Assembly (NCBI RefSeq): GCF_001659605.2
Contig: NC_035173.2
Span: 11,318,859 to 11,382,858, forward strand
Source of the DNA: Manihot esculenta
Taxonomy: Eukaryota; Streptophyta; Magnoliopsida; Malpighiales; Euphorbiaceae
DNA length: 64,000 nucleotides
Reading direction: 5' to 3'
Each line of letters starts with the position of its first letter. Positions within the stretch are counted from its first letter, which is position 1. Below the pieces are notes generated by a model that saw only the letters and a list, made by a program, of their open reading frames with translations, made no database searches and was not told the DNA's origin. Position numbers and translations under genes: made by a program. Below, piece after piece: positions 23,942 to 37,743 of the stretch.

Positions 23942-23946
23942 GCAGA

Positions 23947-24980
23947 AGCCATGAAGGAGCTCGGACGATTTCCAAGAAAGTATTCAGAGAAGGATATTAT
24001 TGGCCAACAGTAATGCAGGATGCAAAAGAGCTCGTCTAGAAGTGCCAATAGTGTTAAGTACATGCAAACATTTCTTGAATCTCAGAAGAAATGCAAGCAG
24101 CAATCAGTAGCCCCTGGCCCTTTTTTCAATGGGTATAGATATCCTTGATCCTTTTTCAAAAGCAACCGGGTCAAGAAAATTTATAATTGTGGCGGTTGAC
24201 CATTTTAGTAAGTGGGCCGAGGCAGAAACAGTCAATCCATCACCTCACAGTAGGCCATCTCATTTGTCAGTAAAAAACATTTTCACCTGTTTTGAAATTT
24301 CCAAGGTAGTTATTACTGATAATGGGACACAGTTTATGAGTTTTAAATTTGAAGACTTTTGCAGAAAATGGGATATTAACCTACGATTCAAATCAGCATA
24401 CCATCTTTAAACCAACGGCATGATCAAGGTTACAAATAGAATAATCCTTCAAGGTTTGAAGAAAAGGCTCAACAAAGCCAAAGGCAGCTGGCCCTAAGGA
24501 ATTACCTCACATCCTCTGGGCATACAGAATAACTGCAAGAGCAGTCACAGGGGAGACCCTATTCTCACTGGTATATGAGGCCGAAGCAGTAATTCACGTG
24601 GAGGTCAAAGTAAGCAGCTTCAGGACTCAACATCCTGAGTTCTTAGGGGACCTCAAAGAAATGAAATTCAAACTTGACCAAGCCGAGTTTCTACAAAAGC
24701 AAGCTTCAATTTAGAATGGTTGTCTATAGGAACAAAATGTCTCAAATGTTCAACAATCAAGTTAAACCTCGGGTCTTTAATGTAGAAGACTTAGTTCTTA
24801 AATAAATTGATGTAATAGGTGGTAATACCTGGTCTTGTAAGTTGGGTGAAAACTAGAAAAGACCGGTTAGGGTATCAAAAGTTATTCGCTCTTGGACTTA
24901 TAAGTTAGCTAAGTTAGATAACCAAGTCATTTCTCATTCCATGAATATCTGTAACTTTCGCAAATTTTATCAATAATATT
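23947..24980 (+). pseudogene. Tat-type integrase remnant
   Basis: This continues the old element after the outer insertion. KVFREGYYWPTVMQDAKELV near 23974 is the H2C2 finger region. GIDILDPFSKATGSRKFIIV then AVDHFSKWAEAE (24129-24225) is the first catalytic Asp region. VVITDNGTQFMSFKFEDFC (near 24310) carries the second Asp. The region with the catalytic Glu is frame-broken after 24410. Beyond it are weak matches to the C-terminal part (YKLAKLDNQVISH-like near 24900). The piece is heavily mutated. Its position directly after the RNase H remnant, once the insertion is removed, supports the nesting order. Confidence 0.75.
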
Positions 24981-25079
24981 AATGAGGTATTTTTTCATGT
25001 TTTGTGTTTTATTCAGTTATGTGAAATTATAGTTTGCCAAAATAAGTAAGAACTAATGATTAAGGAAAGCATTTTTCAG

Positions 25080-25400
25080 GGATAAGTCACAAGGTGGGTA
25101 ATCGCTAGGCATGCGATCGGGTGTTAGTAAATTTTCTAAGGCATTTTATGTTGAAGTCACAACACGAGTAACCATTGGGCATGCAACTAGGTGTTAGTCC
25201 CATTAATAGAATTTTCTAAAGTATTTTATATCGAAACCACAAGGCGGATAACTGTCAGGTATGTGATCGAGTGTTAGTACCGTTAAAAAAATTTTCTAAG
25301 GCATTTTGATGCCTAAGTTATAAGACGAGTAATCGCCAGGCATGCAACTGGGTGTTAGTCCCAATAATAAAAATTTTCTAAGGCATGTAAGACTCATTTA
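25080..25400 (+). repeat. Short tandem repeats in the Tat-type 3' region
   Basis: About four diverged units of roughly 60-80 bp contain GTCACAAG, GGGTAATCGC, AGGCATGC, GGGTGTTAGT and TTTTCTAAGGCATTTTAT blocks. A related but longer array is at 45660-46800 in the second Tat-like element. Tat/Ogre-lineage elements are known for tandem repeats in this place. Confidence 0.7.
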
Positions 25401-25584
25401 TCGGTTATGAAGTTGGCAATTGATTTGAAAAAATAACTGGACGAGAGTTTTGGTTATTTTATTTTTGGGTCATGTAATGATCCTAAAATAGTTGGCAAAA
25501 ATAAAAGACAATAAGATAGAGGAAATGTTTTTCATTTATAAAAGAAAAAAATTACATAGGAGGAGGGATGTCTTTGGTCTCCTC

Positions 25585-27473
25585 CTTCTGAGCCTCTGTT
25601 ATATTTTAATCTATTACATCTTCAATAGGGACCCAGTTGGAGGGATTATCTCCATTCTACCTTCTTCTTGCTCATCTTTCTCCTCCTCCTTAGGGAAGAT
25701 GTCATCGATCTAGGAGAATTCCTCAGTAGGAAAGTGCTTGACCAGCTCCTTCTTGACTAAGTCTTGGTCTTCAATGAGCATCTCCCCTCCCAAAGCTACC
25801 ATTTCCTTTAGTGCTTCCAAATCAACAATCCTATCTATGGTGGCCCGGTTCTTCTGAGCTTGAGACTACAGCTCCTAAACTTGCCACTAAAGGTTGGCCA
25901 CCTGATCTTTGGCTATCTTAGCCCGATTCTTGAGAGTTGCATTCACAGCATTAGTCGAGTCTAGGTCTGCTTGGAGTTTATCTACGGACTCTAGGATTTC
26001 CTTCATCGTGTTCTCCACTTCAGTAATTTGAGCCTTCAGCCTCGAGCACTCCTCTTGAAGGAGGTTTCTGTCTGTCTCTTGTGCCTCAAACTTCTCTTTA
26101 AAGCCTTATTCTGTTCCTTGGCTAAGTACACGACACAACACTCTTCATTATAGAATGGATGACATTATCATATAGGTCATTCGTTTCCACTGCATTTGGG
26201 CGATGGCGGTCACTAGGCCTCAGAGCATTCTTGGCTATGAGAACTAATAGTCGGGGCTCCTCAAGAAGTGAGTTCACTCGTGTCAGTGCCAATGCTACGT
26301 GTTGGATGCCTCGAGGCCATAGGGTTCTAGTTTCAGCCTCCTTGTATTGTGGTCTAGTTTGGTTGGGCGATACTAAAGGAGTGCCCCTAAAGGAAGACTC
26401 AAGTTGTGTGACTGTTTGCTCCTTCGTTATTGGAGGCAGAGGTGGAGGAGGAAGTGCGATGATCTCTTTCGTCTGTCGTGCTTGTTTTTGAGGTGAGCCG
26501 AATGTTCCAGCAGCGGCCTTGCCTTTTCGGGTAGCACGTGTCGCTTTAGCAAAATTATTCTTACCTTTGCCCGCTATATCTGCATAAAGTTTAGAGTGAG
26601 TAAGTAAAATAGTGTGAAGGTAAAAGTTGTAAAAGAAAATAGCCTACTTTGCAGGAGAGGGTAGGATCATCTGAGGGTTCCGTTGATCGAATGGCCGAGG
26701 CAACTGAGCCTGTTCTGCTTGCTATTGGCTTTGCCAGGACAATATAGCATTCGTCACTGCTATGTTAATGTCCATTCTTTGGGTCGAGACCATCTTCTAG
26801 AGGAAGTCTAGAGCCTCATCCTCATCCCTTTGCAATTGAACCCCTTCCTTTCTAAGCTCCATGTATGTGTTCCAATTAGTCTAGAGCTGTCCAAAACCCT
26901 TGGACACCCTATGGCAGATGATGAAAAACTTATTATTTCAGTGCTTTAAAGAGGAGGGTATCCAGTCGAAAAGGGTTAGGCATTTTTTTCACCGAGGAAC
27001 CAAAACTCTTCGTTCTTTCATATACCCAGTTGGTACAGTTGGGAGAAGAGTGCAAAGCTCGGCTCGATCTTATTGTTGAAGCAAACGAAGCGAAAAGCCA
27101 TCAAAATCCTTCAACTGTTGGGGTGCAATTGAGTGACTGACAACTGGTGAAATCGAAAGACTTCAACAAAGAATGGATCCATTGAAAACCGAAGACCCGC
27201 CTTCAACTGTTCCTCGTATACCATAATGGTATCCTTAGTAGGGATCTGGTCGTCTACGCGAACGTTCGGACTTAGAGCATAAATCTGGAAGATCTCTCAA
27301 AAGATCTGGTAATGGTCATGTAAGTGGTCTACGTCCCTCTCATTCAGCACGGACGAGATATCATTCATTAGGTGATTATCATTATCATGGACCGCTTTCA
27401 TAGAACAATGAAAGTCGGAGAGCCAACTGGACGTTGAACTTCCATAAGAAGAAGATGAAAAAGACCTATTCAT
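25585..27473 (-). pseudogene. Antisense ORF remnant of Tat-type element
   Basis: Downstream of pol and on the opposite strand is a decayed protein-coding region. It opens MNRSFSSSSYGSSTSSW (ATG at 27473) and continues with VDDQIPTKDTIMVYEEQ. Next are RFSMDPFFVEVFRFHQLSV and QLHPNS followed by ILMAFRFVCF. Its second half is coiled-coil-like and rich in Glu, Lys and Leu (about 25740-26110). The RF.LDPFF.EV..F..L...QL.PN pattern is the one I know from proteins annotated as putative gypsy-type transposon protein. Extra antisense ORFs at this place are known in Tat/Retand elements. Many stops and frame changes interrupt it. The function of the family is not established. Confidence 0.65.
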
Positions 27474-27699
27474 CTTTGAAATACAGAAAAAGAGTAAAGG
27501 CAAGATTTATCTTCAGAAAGTGAGAGAATAAGAGACCAAGAGTACGAGTCTTTTTTTAGCAAAATAAAGTAATTGAGAGCAAAAGTGGTGATAGTAGGAG
27601 AAAGGGAGATTTTATATTGTTGTTTTGATGACTGGCATAAATGATGCTCGAGAAGCAAGGCAAAGCAATATTTATGACTAGTACAGACGAAGAGACATG

Positions 27700-28305
27700 G
27701 GTGCGAAAAACCCATTCGCGCATGCCACGTATCCAAGACCATGAGAACAATGGTAATCTTTGAATATGAAGAGTCAAAGATTGGTGGGAGACTCCTAATA
27801 TGATAAAATATTCGCCTAAAATATGACATGAGCTGTTATCATAGAATAGAGTCACGTGGCATAGACCTGATAAACCATGACACTTGGTCATTCGAGTCTC
27901 ACCCATAAGGAATGAAATCTGATCATCATGATGGTCAGTACTCAAAATGATAGAAAACTTGCCCTCTTATAAACGATTGAGCCTTTCATGACATAAGTTA
28001 CCATTAAAGAATAGTATTTAGCAATTTCCCGTTACACCTATAATCGCAAAATCTTTTATCCACTAGCCAGTATCAAATAGATTTCCAGGAAATTCACCAA
28101 CTAACTCTATCTTCTTACAATATAAAAGTAAAACATACACAGAGTTTAATATACGCATGTTTACACACTTTTATTAAGTTCAAGTAATCTACATACACTC
28201 GTTCTCTTTGATAATTTCCTAATTTGAGCGTCATAGTGGCTATTCATAAGCGTCAACCACCTTACTTTCTTTTTTCTCATTTTCAACTCCTTTTCGGTCA
28301 TATCA
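27700..28305 (+). repeat. Probable 3' LTR of the first Tat-like element (limits approximate)
   Basis: It shares a diverged but collinear order of blocks with about 46900-47605. These are an ACAATGGTAATC/TTCGAA region, GAGCTGTTATCATA, CACGTGGCATAG, CCGTTACACC, ATCGCAAAAT and CATAGTGGCTA/GCGTCAACCACC near the end. The exact LTR ends were not resolved. Confidence 0.55.
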
Positions 28306-28830
28306 TTTTTTTTTTTTATGTATTTAAGTTTCTAACTATCATAAAATCTTATAATTTGGTTTCATGATAATATTATATATTTTTATTTTATTTATTTATT
28401 TTTGTTTGATGCCAAAAATCTACTTTAATTTACTTTAATTATGCTCAATATTTTTTAATACGATTGATTTTTTTTTTATTTATATAGGTTTACATTATAT
28501 TTGTACTTGATTTTTATTTATATTAATGGAATAATATATCAAACCTTATATTATTTTTAAGCATATTTCATATAAAAATGTTTATATATTAAATTGGAGT
28601 ATTATAATTTTTCTAATACTATTTAAAATTAAGGAGCACTTATAATATAATTATCTATGTTGAGGGAGTACAATAAATGAAATTTTATTATAAGTTAATT
28701 TGTAAACTAGCCATAGTATATTATATGTACTTTAAAAATATTCAAATTAAAGTATCAAAAGTTTTATAATACAAATTGCAATTACAAAACATTACTTATA
28801 TAAGTGAAATTAAATCTCATATTCATCACA
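28306..28830. other. AT-rich intergenic DNA
   Basis: This is a run of A and T tracts with no reading frame, repeat boundary or RNA gene that I recognise. Confidence 0.6.
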
Positions 28831-28840
28831 TCACCATCTT

Positions 28841-29730
28841 TTTTTTCTTCAAGATATAAAATTCATTAAGGAAAAGCCTAAAAGGCTCAAGATTACATTC
28901 AAAGGCTCAAGGCCTTCAAAACATTAAAGATAGTTATAGAGCCCAGAAAAGACAAGGAACAGCCCAAGTACACAGAAACTCTAGGATCCAAAAAGCCATT
29001 TGACCCAAAACCTCAATCCGGTTGCAAGGGCGTCGTCCTTTGTCCAGAACTCCATTGCCGTCATCAATAAGAAGAAACAGGTACTTTTTCGAACAATAGC
29101 CTTTAAAAGCCTTAAAACACAAATTGAAGAGTAGGGAAGGACCCTTGTCGGCCTCCAGCAACCAAAGCAACAGAAATAAGAGCGACACTAAGCAAGGAAA
29201 AACACATGCAACCCTAGCAAGGATAAGAGATGAACGACGAATGTAGGAGAAAGAGCAGAGAGACTTCTGCGATTGAGTTCGCTCGCCAGCCCTCGAGCCA
29301 AAGGAGAAGGGAAACCTCCTGAAGAGAAAAGCCATTGCAATGGAGAATAAAACCTTCAGAAGCTCAGATCTATTGAAACCCCATTCACCAGCATATAAAA
29401 AAAATACCAATGCAAGGAAGTTCCTCCACCTAAAACAAGAACAAAGAAAAAACAAACACCAACATACAACCAAATAAGGCAAGATCGAAAGGAAACTTCC
29501 TCACAAGAAAAGAACCGCTTGCCAAAAAATCAAGCACCAAAAGAACTGTTTACAACCTCACTCGGACGGGGAGGAAGTGAAACCCACTTTCAGGCAAGGG
29601 GGAAGAAGCCATCCTGCCCATCGAGGCAGGGGCAACCGCGAAAACTAGCAGGGACGGAGGACTGAGCCTAAGAAGAAAAACTCTCAGAGATAATGTTCTC
29701 TCTCTAAACCTTAGAGAGAGATTTGGTTTG
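28841..29730 (-). mobile_element. Non-LTR retroelement without RT (minus oriented)
   Basis: A poly-T start (poly-A on the minus strand) and a 10-bp duplication TCACCATCTT at 28831-28840 and 29731-29740 mark a target-primed insertion. On the minus strand the 5' end is rich in CTCTCT/AGAGAG and resembles the 5' end of the element at 30181. The 3' end reads like a LINE tail (CCTTAATGAATTTTATATC before the A-run). A 182-codon open frame (28934-29482) is hydrophobic and low-complexity and shows no RT motif. It may be an internally deleted LINE or a long SINE-like element. Confidence 0.65.
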
Positions 29731-30180
29731 TCACCATCTTCTTGAATGTCATGTCTTGTGCTCGCCAACACGGTCCAAGCCAGGATTAGGAGATCATACT
29801 TCGCAAAGTGAATGTGATTTGTGATTTGGAGAGAAACCCAAAAGAAATGGCGTGGAATTAGGACTTTTCCCCCCTAATTCTGGGGAAAATATTAAGGTAA
29901 TTTTAACTTCTAATAATTAGGAAACCAGTAATACGTAAAATAGATAGACTTTTAAGTAACAAGTTGAAATTGAACTCTCAAACTTTAGGGATGAGATGAC
30001 AAATAAAAAATTACCCATGCTCGTGTGATATTCATTTTTTTTTAAAACAACATAGAAATCTATTTCTTTAATTTTAATAAAAACATATGTTATTTTATTT
30101 TATTTTTTTTTAATAACACTTGGCCAAATTTAGACATTAAAATCTACAAGTTGCAAAATTCATATTTATTAATTTTTATA

Positions 30181-30933
30181 GGCAATCAAACTCTCTTTAA
30201 CTTTTAGAGAGATGGCCTTTATGTGAGTGGTTCTTCTCCTACTGCCACATTTCGCAGCCGCTTCTGAGTGAGATTTCTTCTTTGAGACTATAAATATTTT
30301 GTTATTTTTTGTGTTTCAGCGAGTTGGATTTCATTGAGAGGAAACTCTTTTAGTGTGTTTTGCGTTGTTTCTGTTCTTATTCTTAATTTTTTTTTTTCAA
30401 GTGGAGCACCTCTGAATAGTATCAATCTGTTGTATACTGGTGAGGGGAGGAGGGATGCGACTGAATATGAATTTTTCATTTCCCTCATTTGCTGATGTAT
30501 TTTTTCGGAGGTTGCTTTTTTAACCCCGCGTCTAGTCTCTCATCATCCATGTTGCATGGACTCTCTCTGTGCTCCCGTTTTCTTTATGGTTTCTGGGTTC
30601 TTGACCTAATCTTTGTGACCAATCTTCCATTTGTTTGTAAGAGTGTTGCAAGTAGCAATTTATCCATTTAAGCTTTTCAGCCATTGCTATAGATGGTTAG
30701 AGATTCCAGAGCTTGAAAAGCCAACATCTTTGCAATTTCGGAGTCAACCTCGTACCACCTGGATCATTAGGTTATGGGTTTGAGTCGTTAGGGTTTGCAT
30801 TTCAATGAGTTTTTTCCTTTCGCATACAGGTCCTAAAGAGTTCTTTGTAATCTTTTCCTGTAGGCCTTGGGCCTTTCTTCAAGTCCTGAAATTTCCTTCC
30901 ATTTAAGGAATATCTTCATCTTAGGGAAAAAAA
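30181..30933 (+). mobile_element. Non-LTR retroelement without RT (plus oriented)
   Basis: The insertion is flanked by a 14-bp duplication with one mismatch: TATTAATTTTTATA (30167-30180) and TATTAATTTCTATA (30934-30947). The 5' end (AATCAAACTCTC then TTTTAGAGAGA) resembles the 5' end of the element at 28841-29730 read on its own strand. The 3' end (GTAATCTTTTCCTGTAGGCC, then CATTTAAGGAATATCTTC and GGGAAAAAAA) resembles its tail. No reverse transcriptase or other coding domain is visible. Confidence 0.65.
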
Positions 30934-31307
30934 TATTAATTTCTATAATTATTAAATGTTTCGTAATAACCAAATAAAAACTGGTGAGGACCCTACGTAG
31001 CTTTACCAAGTTGTTCATGCACACAAACATGTTAAAGCTACAACAAAACAGAACCTCTTGCAAACAGAATCAACTAAAAATTTAGCACGCCTTTAAATGA
31101 ATTCAAAACCACCTAGGATTAATACTCATCAAATTTCTAAAATTCATTAACAACAAACTGTCAATATGGAAAATAGTCGCTTATCAAGAAAATCGGTTGC
31201 AATATATCCCAAGGACGACAAAGCTTTAAAAATAAAACACCCCGGTACTGCAATTGCAAAATTGTCTAGCAATAGCAAAAAAACAACTAGAAATTGTATA
31301 AAGTAAT

Positions 31308-33670
<2,363 letters not shown>

Positions 33671-33699
33671 CTTTGCGGATACCGGAGCCTAGCCCTTAG

Positions 33700-34140
33700 T
33701 GTTATCTATACAAGAAGAAGCTGGCCTTGCAAACCATGATTTAAATAAATTAATTAATTAAATTAAAAAAAGTGAGATTTATTTTTTTAGAATTATTCCA
33801 GGCATTTGATTTTTTTAAAAAAATCACTATTCTCTCTCTATTTTAAAATCATTTGATTTTAGAATCGAATGGTATTTGATTTTAAAATACCATTATCTCT
33901 CCATTTTAAAATCATTCCATTAAAATAACTTTTATTTTATAAAATCGAATTGTGTGTTCTTTTTTTCAAAAAATTATTCATTTACTTATTTTAATTACAG
34001 AAATTAAATAGTATAAATATTTAAGATTATAAAAAATTAAATAATTATGTAATTAAAATTATAGAAATTAAATAATACAAATATTTTAGATGGTTAATTA
34101 TTTTTTTAATAAAATTGATATGGTCGAAATAAAATTATAT
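33700..34140. other. AT-rich intergenic DNA
   Basis: This AT-rich stretch has local near-repeats of an ATTTTAAAATCATT block around 33840-33915. No gene is seen. Confidence 0.5.
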
Positions 34141-34900
34141 TGTGATTGATCAATTTGTAAGAGAGAGAGAAAATGTAGAGGTTGACGTCTATGGCAACCA
34201 ACCATTTCGACGGTCAAATCGGTAAATTAGATAATAAAGCGAGAGTAAGAATTGCCTACCTCTCTATCTGCTTGTAGGAATATAAAGTTAATTATAGTAT
34301 TTTCTAAAAATTTGGCAGGTGTTGGTGAATTGATAAGGATTCCACTAGTTGATTAATTGGGGATTCCAATGAGAATCTATTAGATTGTGCCTATTAACGA
34401 TAACTGTATATGAAGGTTCGACATTTTTAAAAAGAGAGCGAGTTTTGATGAAGAAGCATGTGCAATGGTGTCCGGATCTTTCTTTTTATGGATAGGGTCA
34501 TATATCAACTTATCAAACTCTTACCACATGGTTTTATCTTATAGTGATAGTTCATAACTTATTTTGGGTGATTGTTGTGTTATATCAGATCCCGCTGATA
34601 TTTGATTTCTTAAATTCGAAGATGACAATTGTTTTTACAATTTGGGACATGTGGTTAAATCAGATTGGTCTTTCCCCACTTACATCGTTTCGCCTGCTTG
34701 TATCTATCAATAATAGCTTCTCCATTATCGAGCCACATTTAAAGCCTGTTATCGAAACCGCCATATTTTTATTCACTTTCTTTTTCAAATATCATTTTTG
34801 CTCACAACTGATATCTTTGCTTTAGAAAAGATTCTGCCATTACTCTTTTTCATTCATACCTCCTTACTTTCATGGTAATTCTTATTTGTTTTCCCTTTCA
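34141..34900 (-). mobile_element. Remnant of a Tat-like LTR and adjoining leader (minus oriented)
   Basis: The reverse complement aligns by eye with the other two Tat-like LTRs. Shared blocks are ACAATTGTCATCTTCGAAT, an AGCGGG segment, GAACTATCACTATAAGATA, CCATGTGGTAAG and TTTGATAAG. The 34650-34850 part also matches the 27560-27720 region beside the first Tat-like LTR. No flanking duplication was found. Confidence 0.55.
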
Positions 34901-36031
34901 AAATGAATAAACATATTTCTTATGTTTCTCTCGCTTTTAGTGAAAGTTCAATCTCAACATTTAATACAATATTGTCGTAGAAAAACATATGTCATGCGAA
35001 TTACAAATGTTTGAAGTATTAACTACCTAAAGAGTTATTTAAAAAAAAAAATTAAAAAGTTTAACGTCCATTAGATAAACTTAAAAAAAAAAGCATCAAT
35101 ATAGATTTTTTAATCTCATTTGACAATATTAAAATTTGTTGTTAAGAAAACTCATAAAAAATAAACTAAATCATATTCCCTGCAACGTGGACATTCAATT
35201 AATTTATGTCCAAAAAATGTAAGTAGCTTATTTAAAAAAAAAAAAAAAAAAAACTAAGTAGCTTAATTTCATCTCACTTATGTATCAATTTTTATTTTAA
35301 ATCATAATTTTAAGGAATTTTAATTAATAAAATCTAGCAATGGTGATTTCTACTATTATTTTTTTTCCAAACAAAATAATAATTATATTTTCACTTTCCA
35401 TTTTTTTAAAGTGAATTAATTTTTCACAATCAATATATTACAGAAAATAGTTGATATTAACGAAAAAAAAATATTCTAAAAATGTAATATTTTAAAAATA
35501 TTTAAAAATTGAAATCTATAAATTTTATAAATTTATATGCAATAATATACATTTATGTAAAGTAATTATTTTATAAAATATTATTAAATAATATTTAAAA
35601 AATAAAAATATTAACATATCAAAATATAAAGATGATAATACTTTGTAAATAAAATATTGTTTTAGTTGAGAATAATGTTATTAATTTAATATAATTTCTA
35701 TAATATTAATTTGTATAAAAATATAAATATTTTTTAAATGATTACTTAACAAAAAAAAGAATCATTTTACATAAATTTATATTAAAAAATACATATAATT
35801 TTCATAAAGCTTAATTTATTTTTATAATAATGTAAATTTCATTCTTTTTTACGTTAAGTAAACATAGAAATTTCCCTTAACAGTATTTTTTTTTTTAACT
35901 TGATAATTTACTTTTTCCTTTGTCAAACATAACAAAACTGTAACCAACTTAAACGCTCTTCCCGTTTGAAACATTCAAAACAAATCTAAACATTGAGCAC
36001 ATCACACACACACACACCATCCGTGATTCTA
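34901..36031. other. AT-rich intergenic DNA upstream of the F-box gene
   Basis: It has long A or T runs (for example 35235-35253) and no coding potential. The last 60 bases hold a CA repeat (36003-36018) just before the F-box start codon. No clear TATA box could be singled out among the many AT-rich stretches. Confidence 0.5.
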
Positions 36032-37743
36032 ATGGAAACAAGATCTGCCAAGAGAAGGAAGGTTTTGTTTGCAGAAAACTGTGAAGCTCCTAACAACAAT
36101 AATGGCATTGATCGGATCAGTGATCTCCCTGATGATATCCTCCACCACATTCTCTTCCTTCTTCCCATTAAATCCATTGCTCAAACTAGCGTCTTGGCTA
36201 AACGCTGGAGATCTCTTTGGTCCTCGTTCCCTGATCTCGACTTCACCACCATTAATACCACCTCCACTTCTCTAATAACAAACATTAGCACCACAAGAAG
36301 ATCACCACATTCTCTATCAATGGACTTCATTCCTCAGGTTTTAGCACTTCGTGATAAGCATTCTGATCTAAGGACCCTTCGGTTTCGTGCTCGTTTGAGC
36401 TTTTCAGGTCTCAATGGTTTGATCCGTTGTGCAATAAGACATAATGTACAAGAACTTGACGTAGAGGTAGCCACCGAAGATTACTTCAATTTCCCTCGTG
36501 GGGCAATCACAAGCGAATCTTTAAGAGTTTTTAAACTGAAATCCAGATATCCTGGGTTCAGATTGCTTCCTTCTTCATTGATGACTGGTGGGTTTCGATC
36601 GCTCCACACATTGTCTCTTTCTCTTGTCATTTTATATGAACAATCCTCTCTCTTGGATTTATTCACTGAATCATCATTTCCTCGTCTTAAGAAACTAAAT
36701 CTTGATGCTTGTTTTGGGATGAAACATCTTAAGGTTAGTTGTCGAGCCCTAGAAGATTTAACCTTGGAGAATTGCTTTCAGCTTTATGGTTTGGATATTT
36801 GTTGCGTAAAATTAGAGAAACTGAGAGTTACAAGCTGCTTTGATGCATACTATGATGACAGTTTGGTTCAAATTAATGCCCCACGACTTAGAATTATTTT
36901 ATGGGAGTATAATGCAATTACCGGTACAAGTTGTTTGCAGAATTTAACATCCCTTTGTGAAGCATCAGTTGGTTTTTTTCTACTTCATGAAGATATTAGT
37001 ATGGAAAAGCTTCAAAGTGTATGTGATCTTTTATCTGGATTATCTCATGCCCACAGTTTAACCCTTGAAAGCCAATGTATCGAGGTAGTACTTAATATCT
37101 CATTCTTCTTCTTAATTTCTCCATCCATTTAATAATATTAAAACTATGGTGATGATGATGGTGATATGTGGGCTATGATTGCAGATCTTGTCCAGCTTGA
37201 AGAACTCATCTCATTTTCTCCATCCATTTAATAATATTAAAATATTGGAGTTGCATACTGATTTCAACAAAAATATTGTACCTGGGTTGGCTTCCATATT
37301 TAGAAGCTCTCCGATATTGCACACTCTTATTCTCAGAATTGTCAATGATTACAAGATTGAAAGAAGAGTGAGTACCATTAATCTCTTGGATTTGTTTCCC
37401 TTTCAAGTTTATTAATTGTCCTTTAACTAAATTTTTGCAGCAGTGGAATAGAGATTTGTGGGATATGTCTACCTCTAAGGAAGAGCAATATTGGGAATCT
37501 CAAATTCAAACTTTGAAGCCCTTCCTAAGCCACCTTAAGGTAGTAAAGATTCATGGGTTTTTAGAATGTGAGAATGAAGTTAGTTTAGCAAAATTTTTGC
37601 TCAAACATGGAAAGAACTTGCAAGAAATGACTCTTTGCACAGCACACTGCAACTATAGAGATTCTCTTCGACGACAAAAAGTTAGGTCACAAATGATGGG
37701 ATTCTCTTGGGCTTCTTCTAATGCTAAAATTGCTTTTCAATGA
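36032..37743 (+). CDS. F-box/FBD/LRR-type protein, three exons
   Basis: Exons are 36032-37084, 37185-37367 and 37441-37743, all phase 0 with GT-AG introns, giving 512 residues. After a basic KRRK stretch, an F-box (DRISDLPDDILHHILFLLPI and onward, residues about 27-70) would bind SKP1 in an SCF ubiquitin ligase. Leucine-rich segments follow (LRVFKLKSRYPGF, LKKLNLDACFGMKHLKVS, LEDLTLENC). Exon 3 holds the FBD region (HLKVVKIHGFLECENEVSLA and FLLKHGKNLQEMTL). These fit the large, fast-evolving plant F-box/FBD/LRR family. The substrate is unknown. I chose ATG 36032 because the reading frame upstream has no ATG. A 28-bp segment of exon 2 is repeated in intron 1. Confidence 0.85.

Larger units (their letters stand above)
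937..28305 (+). mobile_element. Old Ty3/gypsy Tat/Retand-type retrotransposon, degenerate, split by nested insertions
   Basis: This is the host element of the left block. Removing 2248-4556 and 6129-23941 joins protease, reverse transcriptase, RNase H, H2C2 zinc finger and integrase pieces in the order expected for Tat-lineage elements. These are followed by short tandem repeats, an antisense ORF and an LTR. All coding parts have many stops and frameshifts, so it is old. Its 5' LTR and gag are not seen and lie left of the window or were lost to the LTR fragments at 1-936. The right end near 28305 is judged from where similarity to the second Tat-like LTR (about 46900-47605) gives way to AT-rich DNA. 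Confidence 0.75.

Noticed and set aside
28934..29482. 182-codon minus-strand frame as a possible membrane protein gene
   Set aside because: It lies wholly inside a non-LTR insertion with target duplications, is low-complexity hydrophobic, and shows no conserved motif.
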